Origin: Roseovarius atlanticus
Lineage (GTDB): Bacteria > Pseudomonadota > Alphaproteobacteria > Rhodobacterales > Rhodobacteraceae
Length of the DNA stretch: 64,000 nt
Reading direction: 5' to 3'
Assembly (NCBI RefSeq): GCF_001441615.1
Contig: NZ_LAXJ01000006.1
Span: forward strand, 1 to 64,000
Numbering within the stretch: position 1 is the first letter of the stretch; each line of letters starts with the position of its first letter. The notes under the pieces were generated by a model. It ran no database searches and was not told the origin of the DNA. It saw only the letters and a list, made by a program, of their open reading frames with translations. A program made the position numbers and the translations under genes. This document shows positions 55,386-63,314 of the stretch, one piece after another.

Positions 55386-57521
55386 ATGTTCAAAGAAGTG
55401 AAAAAATCGATCCAGTGGGGCGAGGATACGCTGACACTGGAAACGGGCAAGGTTGCCCGCCAGGCGGATGGCTCGGTCATCGCCACCTACGGGGAAACAT
55501 CGGTCATGGCGAACGTGACCTTTGCAAAAGCCCCGCGTGAAGGTCAGGATTTCTTTCCGCTGACCGTCCACTACCAAGAGAAATACTATTCCGCGGGCAA
55601 GGTGCCCGGCGGCTTTTTCAAGCGTGAGGCACGTCCCACGGAAAAGGAAACCCTGACTGCGCGTCTGATCGACCGTCCGATCCGCCCGCTATTCGTCGAC
55701 GGGTTCAAGAACGAAGTGCTGGTGATGTGCACCGTGCTGAGCCATGACCTGGTCAACGACCCGGACATGGTGGCGATGATCGCGGCCAGTGCCGCGCTGA
55801 CCATTTCGGGCGCGCCCTTCATGGGGCCGATCGCGGGCTGTCGTGTGGGCTTCACCGATGGCGAGTACGTGCTGAACCCCGAGGTCGACGACATGCACGA
55901 CCTGCGCAACAACCCCGAGCAGCGGCTCGATCTGGTGGTTGCGGGCACGAAGGGTGCCGTGATGATGGTGGAATCGGAAGCTTACGAGCTGACCGAAGAG
56001 GAAATGCTGGGCGCGGTGAACTTTGCGCATGAGCAGATCCAGCCGGTGATCGACATGATCATCGACCTGGCCGAAGACGCCGCCAAGGAACCGTTCGACT
56101 TTCAGCCGCCGGATTACGGCGACCTCTACGAGGCCGTGAAGGCGGCGGGCGAAGACAAGCTGGCCGCGGCCTACAAGATCCAGGACAAGCAGGAACGCAC
56201 GAGTGCCGTTTCGGCCGCCAAGGAAGAGATCAAGGCGTCGCTGTCCGAAGAGCAGCTTGAGGATGCAAACCTTGGCTCCGCTCTGAAGAAGCTGGAGGCG
56301 TCGATCCTGCGCGGTGACATCGTGAAGTCGGGCAAGCGGATCGACGGCCGCAGCCTGGACGAGGTGCGCCCGATCGTGTGCGAAACCGGACTGCTGCCGC
56401 GGACGCATGGCTCGGCCCTGTTCACGCGCGGCGAGACCCAAGGTTTGGTTGTCACGACGCTGGGCACGGGCGACGATGAGCAGATCATCGACGCGCTGCA
56501 CGGCAACTTCCGCTCGAACTTCCTGCTGCACTACAACTTCCCGCCCTATTCGGTCGGTGAAGCCGGTCGCGTGGGCCCTCCGGGACGGCGCGAGATCGGT
56601 CACGGCAAGCTGGCGTGGCGTGCGTTGCAGGCGGTGCTGCCGGCGGCGACGGATTTCCCCTATACGATCAGGGTCGTCAGCGAGATCACCGAGTCCAACG
56701 GATCAAGCTCGATGGCGTCGGTGTGCGGCGGCTCCTTGTCCATGATGGACGCGGGCGTGCCGCTGAAGGCGCCGGTCGCGGGTGTGGCCATGGGCCTGGT
56801 GCTGGAAGACGACGGGTCCTACGGCATCCTGACCGACATCCTGGGGGACGAGGATCACCTGGGCGACATGGACTTCAAGGTGGCGGGAACCGAAGCCGGT
56901 ATCACGTCGCTGCAGATGGACATCAAGGTCGCGGGCATCACGCCGGAGATCATGGAAAAGGCGCTGGAACAGGCGAAAGCCGGTCGGTTGCACATCTTGG
57001 GCGAGATGGGCAAGGCCCTGTCAGAAGCCGGTGATTTCTCGGTTCACGCCCCGCGCATCGAGACGATGCAGATCCCGACCGACAAGATCCGCGAAGTGAT
57101 CGGGTCTGGCGGCAAGGTGATCCGCGAGATCGTCGAGGTGTCGGGCGCCAAGGTCGACATCAACGACGAGGGTGTCATCAAGATCGCGTCGCCCAACGGC
57201 GAGGCCATCCAGAAGGCATACGACATGATCCACTCGATCGTGGCGGAGCCGGAAGAAGGCAAGGTCTACAAGGGTACGGTCGTCAAGATCGTCGATTTCG
57301 GCGCCTTCGTGAACTTCTTCGGCAAGCGCGACGGGCTGGTGCATGTCAGCCAGATCGAGAACCGCCGCCTGAACCATCCGTCGGACGTTCTGAAGGAAGG
57401 CCAGGATGTGTGGGTCAAGCTGCTGGGCTTTGACGATCGCGGCAAGGTGCGCCTGTCGATGAAGGTCGTCGATCAGGAGACCGGCGAGGAAGCCAAGAAA
57501 GAAGAACCAGCGGAAGAGTAA
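55386..57521 (+). CDS. pnp: Polyribonucleotide nucleotidyltransferase (PNPase)
   Basis: 711 residues, full length. Two RNase PH domains: [40 protein letters not shown] at the start, and the second with [63 protein letters not shown] and [31 protein letters not shown] (catalytic core). Then a KH domain ([31 protein letters not shown]) and an S1 domain ([38 protein letters not shown]). A 3'-5' phosphorolytic exoribonuclease of mRNA decay. In many bacteria rpsO lies directly upstream; here an antiporter gene does. Confidence 0.97.
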   Translation: MFKEVKKSIQWGEDTLTLETGKVARQADGSVIATYGETSVMANVTFAKAPREGQDFFPLTVHYQEKYYSAGKVPGGFFKREARPTEKETLTARLIDRPIRPLFVDGFKNEVLVMCTVLSHDLVNDPDMVAMIAASAALTISGAPFMGPIAGCRVGFTDGEYVLNPEVDDMHDLRNNPEQRLDLVVAGTKGAVMMVESEAYELTEEEMLGAVNFAHEQIQPVIDMIIDLAEDAAKEPFDFQPPDYGDLYEAVKAAGEDKLAAAYKIQDKQERTSAVSAAKEEIKASLSEEQLEDANLGSALKKLEASILRGDIVKSGKRIDGRSLDEVRPIVCETGLLPRTHGSALFTRGETQGLVVTTLGTGDDEQIIDALHGNFRSNFLLHYNFPPYSVGEAGRVGPPGRREIGHGKLAWRALQAVLPAATDFPYTIRVVSEITESNGSSSMASVCGGSLSMMDAGVPLKAPVAGVAMGLVLEDDGSYGILTDILGDEDHLGDMDFKVAGTEAGITSLQMDIKVAGITPEIMEKALEQAKAGRLHILGEMGKALSEAGDFSVHAPRIETMQIPTDKIREVIGSGGKVIREIVEVSGAKVDINDEGVIKIASPNGEAIQKAYDMIHSIVAEPEEGKVYKGTVVKIVDFGAFVNFFGKRDGLVHVSQIENRRLNHPSDVLKEGQDVWVKLLGFDDRGKVRLSMKVVDQETGEEAKKEEPAEE

Positions 57522-57546
57522 ATCCGCCGGTTTCGCAACATCGAGA

Positions 57547-57573
57547 ACCCCGGTGGCGACACCGGGGTTTTTT
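57547..57573 (+). terminator. pnp Rho-independent terminator
   Basis: ACCCCGGTG-GCGA-CACCGGGGT followed by TTTTTT; a textbook hairpin 26 bp after the stop codon. Confidence 0.95.
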
Positions 57574-57732
57574 CGTGGGAAAATGACGTAACGTCATAAC
57601 CAAAGGTAAGGTTTTCCATACGGGCCAATGCCGGGGTTTTTGCGCATATACCGCGCAACCTCCCGACCGCAACAAGGGGGGACCCGGATGGGTATCTGGC
57701 GACGCTGTCACTCACGGATCAGGCGCGCCGGA

Positions 57733-57762
57733 AAGGACCCCGGCAAATGTGCCGGGGTCCTT
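57733..57762 (-). terminator. Terminator hairpin after the Hint-domain gene
   Basis: AAGGACCCCGGC pairs with GCCGGGGTCCTT around AAATGT, a 12-bp perfect stem 17 bp beyond the stop of the minus-strand gene. The T-tract on that strand is short (CCTTTCC). It could work for both directions. Confidence 0.75.
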
Positions 57763-57778
57763 ACAATGTATGCAGCGT

Positions 57779-58780
57779 TCAGAACAGCACGGCGGCGGGC
57801 GGGCGGATGACACCGCGCGTGCCCACGACGCAGCGCGCCTCGCGGTAGGTCAGGATGGGCAGCGCCGCGCGATAGGTCGCGGTGCCCGCGGCGCGATGGA
57901 TTGCAGCGGCTTCCTCGATCAGCCATTGCTCGGTCATCACGCCGGGCAGGATGGTTTCGCATGGCGCGCCCCCCTCGGCCAGTATTAGCTGATGATCTTC
58001 GAGCAGCAGGTGGACATAGGTTACGGAGCGGCACGGTTCATAGGTGATGCCGGGCTGGCCCACCAGCGCCTTGGCGGGGACCAGCACCTCGGGCGTGCCG
58101 AAGAGCAGTTCGGCCTTCCAGGATCGGATCGCGACGCGATGCTGCTGGGAGAGCCGCAGGGGGCGCATGTTGCCAAGCGTGCCGGGGGCGAACCGGACCG
58201 GACAGGCGGGCCCGTCGCCGGGCATGGTGCGCGCGCCTGTCCAGAGAATGCGCCGAGCCCCGTCGTTGCGGGTCAGGACCCGATCATTTAGGCGCAGATG
58301 CTCGACAGGGCGGGGGCCGGACGGTGTTTCGAGCAAGGTGCTGGCGGCGAAGCAATTGACCGTGTGGGTATAGCTGGTGTTCTGGTCGGAGGTGTAGAAC
58401 CTGGGCGGCTGGCCGCTGTTAAAATTATTGAAATACCAGGTTTCCAGATCGAAGCCGGGGGTCCAGATCACCTGGGCCGGGTCACCGTTGCCATCCGTGC
58501 CTTCGAACACGATCAGGCCGCCATCCGCCGGGGCCGGGTCGCTGCGGATCACGACCGCGTCGTCGAGCAGATGCGTGCCGCCGGGGCCGGAATACTGGAC
58601 ATCGTATGTCTCGCCCAGTTCGAACAGGTTGGGGTCGCTGTCGCCCGCGTTCGAGGTGATGATCAGGTCACGCGAGCTGGTGGGCGGATAGTCGAAGGAG
58701 GACTGCCCGGGCGAGTCGTTGACGTTCGACCCCGTCGCGACCGCGAATTCGTTGTCTATACTGTAAAACGTCTTGGTCAT
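57779..58780 (-). CDS. Hint-domain (hedgehog/intein-like) protein
   Basis: 333 residues. The C-terminal half is a Hint domain beginning at Cys: NCFAASTLLETPSGPRPVEHLRLNDRVLTRNDGARRILWTGAR, then QQHRVAIRSWKAELLFGTPEVLVPAKALVG and YVHLLLEDHQLILAEG. Such domains catalyse peptide-bond N-S acyl shift and autoproteolysis. The N-terminal about 145 residues are Asp/Gly/Ser-rich and contain strands like secreted calcium-binding proteins (SNVNDSPGQSSFDYPP, VIRSDPAPADGGLIVFEG). No signal peptide; export, if any, may be by type I secretion. The first residue of Hint (Cys) and the HxxL block are intact. Strong terminator downstream. Confidence 0.85.
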   Translation of the reverse strand: MTKTFYSIDNEFAVATGSNVNDSPGQSSFDYPPTSSRDLIITSNAGDSDPNLFELGETYDVQYSGPGGTHLLDDAVVIRSDPAPADGGLIVFEGTDGNGDPAQVIWTPGFDLETWYFNNFNSGQPPRFYTSDQNTSYTHTVNCFAASTLLETPSGPRPVEHLRLNDRVLTRNDGARRILWTGARTMPGDGPACPVRFAPGTLGNMRPLRLSQQHRVAIRSWKAELLFGTPEVLVPAKALVGQPGITYEPCRSVTYVHLLLEDHQLILAEGGAPCETILPGVMTEQWLIEEAAAIHRAAGTATYRAALPILTYREARCVVGTRGVIRPPAAVLF

Positions 58781-58862
58781 GCCCGCCACTCCGAGAGGCG
58801 AGCATCACGTCAAGTGTCTAATGGGATGTTGATTACCGAAAGAAAAATACGGTGGATTTGAG

Positions 58863-59321
58863 TCAAACTGGCAGAGCCGTCGTTTGCAACACGGTGCGCA
58901 GCGCAAAGCTGGATTGCATGGTGGCCACGCCGGGAAGGCGGGTGAGGTACTGGCGGTGGATGCGTGCGAAATCCTCGGTCTCCTCGACTACCAGCTTGAG
59001 AATGTAGTCGGCGGTGCCCGCGGTCAGGTGGCATTCCAGCACGTTGGGAATGCGGGCGACGGCGATCTCGAACGCGTCGAGCACGTCGTCGGCCTGCGTC
59101 GTGAGCGTGATCTCGACGAACACGGTGGTGGGCACGCCCATGCGGCGCGGATCCAGAAGGGCGACGTACCCCTTTATGTGGCCTTCGGTCTCCAGCCGTT
59201 GGACGCGGCGATGACAGGCCGACGGCGAGAGGTTCACCGCCTCGGCCAAGTCCGCATTGGAGATGCGCCCGCGCTTTTGCAGGACACTAAGCAGGCGACG
59301 ATCCATCGTGTCGAGGGTCAT
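58863..59321 (-). CDS. Lrp/AsnC-family regulator, divergent from ald (AldR-like)
   Basis: 152 residues. HTH at the N-terminus: DTMDRRLLSVLQKRGRISNADLAEAVNLSPSACHRRVQRLETEGHIKGYVALLDPRRMG, followed by the RAM/ligand domain with VTTVFVEITL-like strands (VPTTVFVEITLTTQADDVLDAFEIAVARIPNVLECHLTAGTADYILKLVVEETEDFARIHRQYLTRLPGVATMQSSFAL). It is transcribed away from ald, and related regulators (AldR) activate alanine dehydrogenase in response to alanine. The intergenic region is AT-rich with a TTCGAATATTC half-palindrome near 59355. Confidence 0.92.
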   Translation of the reverse strand: MTLDTMDRRLLSVLQKRGRISNADLAEAVNLSPSACHRRVQRLETEGHIKGYVALLDPRRMGVPTTVFVEITLTTQADDVLDAFEIAVARIPNVLECHLTAGTADYILKLVVEETEDFARIHRQYLTRLPGVATMQSSFALRTVLQTTALPV

Positions 59322-59456
59322 TTAAGGTAGATCCTGTGAGGCTCAGCATGTTTGTTCGAATATTCTTCGGAGTTCTACCGCAGAGCTGGGCAAAATTTCA
59401 AACCCCTTTCAATGGGACTGCTGTATTCTAGTGTATAACGCAAAGAGGAGTGCGAC

Positions 59457-60575
59457 ATGAAAATCGGATGCCCGACAGAGATCAAACCGCAGGAATTTCG
59501 CGTGGGGATGACGCCCAACGCCGCCGGAGAGGCCGTGGCCCATGGTCACGAGGTCATCATCCAGTCCGGCGCCGGGAAGGGCGCGGGGTTCGAGGATGCG
59601 GATTACGTCGCCGCCGGCGCTGCGATCATCGACACGGCGGAGGAGGTGTTTGCCACCGCCGACATGATCGTGAAGGTCAAGGAACCGCAGGCCGGCGAGC
59701 GCAAGATGCTGCGCGAAGGGCAGCTGCTGTTCACCTACCTGCACCTGGCGCCGGACCCGGAGCAGACGAAGGACCTGATGGAAAGCGGCTGTACCGCGAT
59801 TGCCTATGAGACCGTGACGGACGAACGCGGCGGGCTGCCGCTGCTGGCGCCGATGTCCGAGGTTGCGGGGCGTCTGGCACCGCAGGTCGGTGCCTATACG
59901 TTGCAGAAAGCCAATGGCGGGCGTGGCGTGCTGATGGGCGGCGTGCCCGGTGTGGGTCCCGCGAAGGTTCTGGTGATCGGTGGCGGTGTCGTGGGCACTC
60001 ATGCCGCCAAGATCGCCGCCGGCATGGGCGCGGACGTGACGGTGCTGGACCGGTCGCTGCCGCGTCTGCGGTACCTCGATGACGTGTTCGGCGGGACGTT
60101 CAACACCGGGTATTCGTCGCAGGGCCTGCTGGCCGAGCATCTGACGCAAGCCGACATGGTGATCGGCGCGGTGCTGATCCCCGGCGCCGAGGCGCCCAAG
60201 CTGGTGCGCCGCGCGCAATTCGCGGACATGAAGCCGGGCGCGGTGCTGGTGGACGTGGCGATCGACCAGGGCGGGTGTTTCGAGACTTCGAAGGCCACCA
60301 CCCATGCCGACCCGATCTATGACGTGGACGGGATCATGCATTATTGCGTGGCAAACATGCCGGGTGCCGTGGCGCGGACCTCGACCATCGCGCTGGGCAA
60401 CGCGACGATGCCGTTCATGCTGGCGCTGGCCGACAAGGGGTGGAAACAGGCCTGCGCCGACGATCCGCACTTGTTGAACGGTCTGAACGTCCATGCCGGG
60501 CAGTTGACATATTTCGCCGTGGGCAAGGCGCTGGGCATCGACGTGGTGTCGCCGCAATTGGTGTTGAAGGGGTAA
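59457..60575 (+). CDS. ald: Alanine dehydrogenase
   Basis: 372 residues, the usual length. Catalytic and substrate residues are in place: Arg15 (KPQEFRVGMTP), Lys75 (IVKVKEPQ) and His96 (TYLHLAPD). The NAD-binding region reads GVGPAKVLVIGGGVVGTHAAKIAAGMGADVTVLDRS, and VDVAIDQGGCFETSKATTHADPIY follows. Reversibly deaminates alanine to pyruvate and ammonium. AAAGAGGAG precedes the ATG by a good distance. Divergent from an Lrp-family gene that likely controls it. Confidence 0.97.
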   Translation: MKIGCPTEIKPQEFRVGMTPNAAGEAVAHGHEVIIQSGAGKGAGFEDADYVAAGAAIIDTAEEVFATADMIVKVKEPQAGERKMLREGQLLFTYLHLAPDPEQTKDLMESGCTAIAYETVTDERGGLPLLAPMSEVAGRLAPQVGAYTLQKANGGRGVLMGGVPGVGPAKVLVIGGGVVGTHAAKIAAGMGADVTVLDRSLPRLRYLDDVFGGTFNTGYSSQGLLAEHLTQADMVIGAVLIPGAEAPKLVRRAQFADMKPGAVLVDVAIDQGGCFETSKATTHADPIYDVDGIMHYCVANMPGAVARTSTIALGNATMPFMLALADKGWKQACADDPHLLNGLNVHAGQLTYFAVGKALGIDVVSPQLVLKG

Positions 60576-60587
60576 GATCGCCGCCGA

Positions 60588-60663
60588 GGTCCCGGGTCAC
60601 GCCCGGGACGTAAGGTCCCGTGGAGCCGCGCGATTGCCAGACCGCGGGCTGGCGATCGCGCGG
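60588..60663. repeat. Two palindromic repeats after ald
   Basis: GGTCCCGGGTCACGCCCGGGAC (60588-60610 region) is an inverted repeat related to the 34-bp units at 22997. At 60626-60663 lies a single, nearly perfect family B palindrome with arms CCGCGCGATTGCCAGACCG and CGGGCTGGCGATCGCGCGG (17 of 19 matched). Both lie in the convergent gap between ald and the mttB-like gene and can fold on either strand. Confidence 0.8.
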
Positions 60664-60704
60664 CGGCGCAGCTAGCTGCGCCTTGATCCCGCGCGAAATC
60701 AGCT

Positions 60705-62246
60705 TCATTGCTCGATATCCGCGCCGCCTTCTTGGGTGCGTTTGGCGATGAAGGCGTCGATGGCCTCCAGCCGGTCTTGGGGCATGGCGGGGTCTTCGTG
60801 CGCGGCGAGCGTGTCGAAGAAAATGCGGTTGGCGCGTTGGGTCGTGTCCATTGCGCCGCGATCGCGGTAGTTTTCGAAGTTGGACCAGTCGGAGAGAAGC
60901 GGCGAGTAGAACGCCGTCTCGAACCGGTCCAGCGTGTGCTGGGTGCCGAAGAAGTGCCCGCCGTGGCGCACGTCGGCGATGGCGTCATAGGCGAGCGTCG
61001 CCTCGGTGACCTCGACCGGTTTGAAGATCTCGGCGAACATTTGCAGCACTTCGACATCGATGATGAACTTCTCGGCTGAGATGGTCAGCCCGCCCTCGAG
61101 CCAGCCCGCGCCGTGCAGGATGAGGTTGGCGCCGCCCATCAATGCGCCCCAGAGCGACATTTGGGATTCGTAAGCCGCCTGGGCGTCCGGCGCGTTCGAG
61201 GCGGTCGGCGCGGACGAGCGCAGGGGAACGTTGTAGCGGCGTGCAAGCTGACCCGAGGCGAAGGCTGCCTTGACGTATTCCGGCGTGCCGAAGGCGGGTG
61301 CGCCGGTGCGCATGTCGACGTTGGAGGTAAAGCTGCCATAGCAGACGGGCGAGCCGGGGCGGACGATCTGGGACAGGCAAAGGCCAGCGAGCGCCTCGGC
61401 ATTCTGCATCACGAGCGCGCCGGGGATGGTGACCGGGGCCATGGCGCCGGCCAGGGTGAAGGGCGTTAGGATCATCATCTGGCCCGCGCGGGCGGCGTCG
61501 ATGATGCCGCGGCACATCAGGCCGTCGAGTTGCAGCGGTGAGTTGGAGTTGGCGACGGAATAGCTGACGCAGGTGTTCGGGAACTCGTCTTCGCCGAGGC
61601 CGTGCGCGAGGCGCAGGATCTCGTAGCTGTCGGCGATGGCTTGACGTCCGCGGAAATAGACGAAGGGGATCTTTTCGGTCAGCGCGGCGATGGAGCGGGT
61701 CATGTGCAGGTGGCGCAGGCCGAGGGGCACATCCTGCGGCTCGACCACCGGGCCGATGAAGTGGATCACGTCGAAAGCCTGGGCGACCTTGCAGAAATTG
61801 TCGTAATCCGCGTGCGTGCCGGGGCGGCGCCCGCCCTGCAGGTCGGAACAGTTGGGCGAGCCGGCGGAGGTGGTGATGCCGACGTTCGGCCCGCCGAGGG
61901 TTTGCGTGCGGGTGGGGTTGCGGCTGTGCAGGGTGACGTCGGCGGGTGCGTGGGCCATGAGCGCCATCAGCGCGTCCGGGTCGAAGCGGATGATCTTGTC
62001 GTCCACCTCGGTCATGCCAGCGGAACGGTAGAGCCCGCGCGCCTCGTCATTCAGGACCTTGATGCCGATATCGCGCAGGACCCTGAGCGAGGTTTCGTGG
62101 ATGGACTCGATCTCGTCGGCGCTGAACTGTTCTACCGGGGGATAGGGGCGTTTCCATTGGCGCCAGGCGGCGTCGAAGGTCTGTTCGGCGGAGCTGGCGC
62201 GTTTGGCGGCGCGGCCGCGGCGGCCGCCGGAGCGTTGCAGGGTCAT
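60705..62246 (-). CDS. MttB-family (trimethylamine methyltransferase-like) corrinoid protein methyltransferase, non-pyrrolysine
   Basis: 513 residues. Family features: SIHETSLRVLRDIGIKVLNDEARGLYR, VTLHSRNPTRTQTLGGPNVGITTSAGSPNCSDLQGGRRPGTHADYDNFCKVAQAFDVIHFIG, and LCLSQIVRPGSPVCYGSFTSNVDMRTGAPAFGTPEYVKAAFASGQLARRYNVPLRSSA. No in-frame TAG is present, so there is no pyrrolysine, as in the glycine-betaine or other quaternary-amine methyltransferases of this superfamily. No corrinoid protein gene is visible in the window. It overlaps the tetR stop/start region (ATGA), so it is controlled with that regulator. Likely substrate: a methylated amine, not provable here. Confidence 0.9.
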   Translation of the reverse strand: MTLQRSGGRRGRAAKRASSAEQTFDAAWRQWKRPYPPVEQFSADEIESIHETSLRVLRDIGIKVLNDEARGLYRSAGMTEVDDKIIRFDPDALMALMAHAPADVTLHSRNPTRTQTLGGPNVGITTSAGSPNCSDLQGGRRPGTHADYDNFCKVAQAFDVIHFIGPVVEPQDVPLGLRHLHMTRSIAALTEKIPFVYFRGRQAIADSYEILRLAHGLGEDEFPNTCVSYSVANSNSPLQLDGLMCRGIIDAARAGQMMILTPFTLAGAMAPVTIPGALVMQNAEALAGLCLSQIVRPGSPVCYGSFTSNVDMRTGAPAFGTPEYVKAAFASGQLARRYNVPLRSSAPTASNAPDAQAAYESQMSLWGALMGGANLILHGAGWLEGGLTISAEKFIIDVEVLQMFAEIFKPVEVTEATLAYDAIADVRHGGHFFGTQHTLDRFETAFYSPLLSDWSNFENYRDRGAMDTTQRANRIFFDTLAAHEDPAMPQDRLEAIDAFIAKRTQEGGADIEQ

Positions 62247-62884
62247 GAGTTTCGCGCCCCGCGCATCAGGATGTTTCGGTAGGCGCTGGCTGTGCCGGGG
62301 TTGATGTCGCGCCCGGTGAAGCAGCGGAAATAAGCCTCCAGATAGCTCATCCGCTGGGCGTCGGTTTCGTCCGCCGCGATGTCGAGCGCGTAATAGGTGA
62401 TCTGGGTGAAGCAGATCACGCGGGCGCGGATGAACGCCTCGGGCTGGGGATAGCCGAAGCGTTGGAACATGGCGGCGACGGCGTTTATGCGGGCGTCATC
62501 CTCGGATTTGAGGCGCGCGCGCAGGGCATCGTCGTAACGGGCCCAGTTGCGGATCGCCTGGTCGAGCGCGGGGTCGAAACGGCGGTGATCGGTCCAGACG
62601 GCGAAAAGCGCGAGGATGCCGTCGTCGAGCGTATTGGCCTTGGAGACCGCGTCGACGATCACGCCGGTATTGCGGGAGCGCCATTGATGAACCAGCGCGT
62701 CGAGCAGCGATTCGCGCGAGTCGAAGTGCCAGTAGAAGCTGCCCCGCGTGACGCCCAGGTTGCGGGACAGGACGGTGATCTGCACCGCGTCGACACCACT
62801 GTCGATCAGCAGGCGCAGGGCCGCGTCGATCCAGTCGTCACGGGTAAGACGGGTTTGCCGATCCTCTGTCTGCGTCGCTTGCAT
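62243..62884 (-). CDS. TetR/AcrR-family regulator of the mttB operon
   Basis: 213 residues from ATG 62884, which has GGAGAA at the right distance. HTH: TRDDWIDAALRLLIDSGVDAVQITVLSRNLGVTRGSFYWHFDSRESLLDALVHQW, a standard TetR N-terminus. The helical C-terminal domain has no recognised ligand motif. Two possible operators overlap its own start region (62895-62928). Its stop overlaps the mttB-like start, so the two form one transcript; the cupin and oxidase genes run the other way and are probably under the same control. Confidence 0.92.
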   Translation of the reverse strand: MQATQTEDRQTRLTRDDWIDAALRLLIDSGVDAVQITVLSRNLGVTRGSFYWHFDSRESLLDALVHQWRSRNTGVIVDAVSKANTLDDGILALFAVWTDHRRFDPALDQAIRNWARYDDALRARLKSEDDARINAVAAMFQRFGYPQPEAFIRARVICFTQITYYALDIAADETDAQRMSYLEAYFRCFTGRDINPGTASAYRNILMRGARNS

Positions 62885-62894
62885 CGGATTCTCC

Positions 62895-62928
62895 ATACAG
62901 GGTTGCATGGATAGATACAGGGTTGTAT
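62895..62928. promoter_or_regulatory. Two operator-like sites in the tetR/cupin divergent region
   Basis: ATACAGGGTTGCAT (62895-62908) and ATACAGGGTTGTAT (62915-62928) are near-identical 14-bp palindromes (ATACA/TGTAT) with centres 20 bp apart, about two helix turns. The first overlaps possible upstream start codons of the tetR gene, which supports the start at 62884. Confidence 0.6.
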
Positions 62929-62956
62929 GGTTTCCGTCAATGTCAGGGAGAAGACG

Positions 62957-63310
62957 ATGCCGCGGAAAGCCGACGCACAGGTCATGACGTTCGCTGGCCA
63001 AGAGTTCAGCCCCCGCTTCGCGTATGGCGAGATGGCGCAGGTGACCGAAGTCACGGGCACCGGCATGGGGACAAGGCTGGGCACCGGGTTCGGGCGGTTC
63101 ACGGACGCGGAAATCCCGTGGACGGTTCAGTATGACGAGGTTCTGCTGGTGCTGGAGGGACAATTGACGGTGCGCACCGGGAACGGCGAGCATACGGCGG
63201 GGCCGCGCGACTGCATCTGGCTGCCGGCGGGGACGGAGCTGACCTATATCGCTGAGAGCGCCTTGGTGTTTTATGCGATCGAGCCGGCGAACTGGGCCGA
63301 GAAAGGGTGA
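62957..63310 (+). CDS. EutQ-like cupin-domain protein
   Basis: 117 residues. Cupin core: GRFTDAEIPWTVQYDEVLLVLEGQLTVRTGNGEHTAGPRDCIWLPAGTELTYIAESALVFYAIEPANW, similar to EutQ-type cupins. The ATG at 62957 follows GGGAGAAGACG; an ATG at 62927 would overlap the second operator. It is 4 bp before the oxidase gene, so the two are one operon. It may bind the amine substrate or its product; unknown. Confidence 0.8.
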   Translation: MPRKADAQVMTFAGQEFSPRFAYGEMAQVTEVTGTGMGTRLGTGFGRFTDAEIPWTVQYDEVLLVLEGQLTVRTGNGEHTAGPRDCIWLPAGTELTYIAESALVFYAIEPANWAEKG

Positions 63311-63314
63311 CGCG

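Noticed and set aside
60705..62246. Pyrrolysine-containing trimethylamine methyltransferase
   Set aside because: No in-frame TAG in the 513-codon frame, so the gene is of the non-pyrrolysine MttB type.
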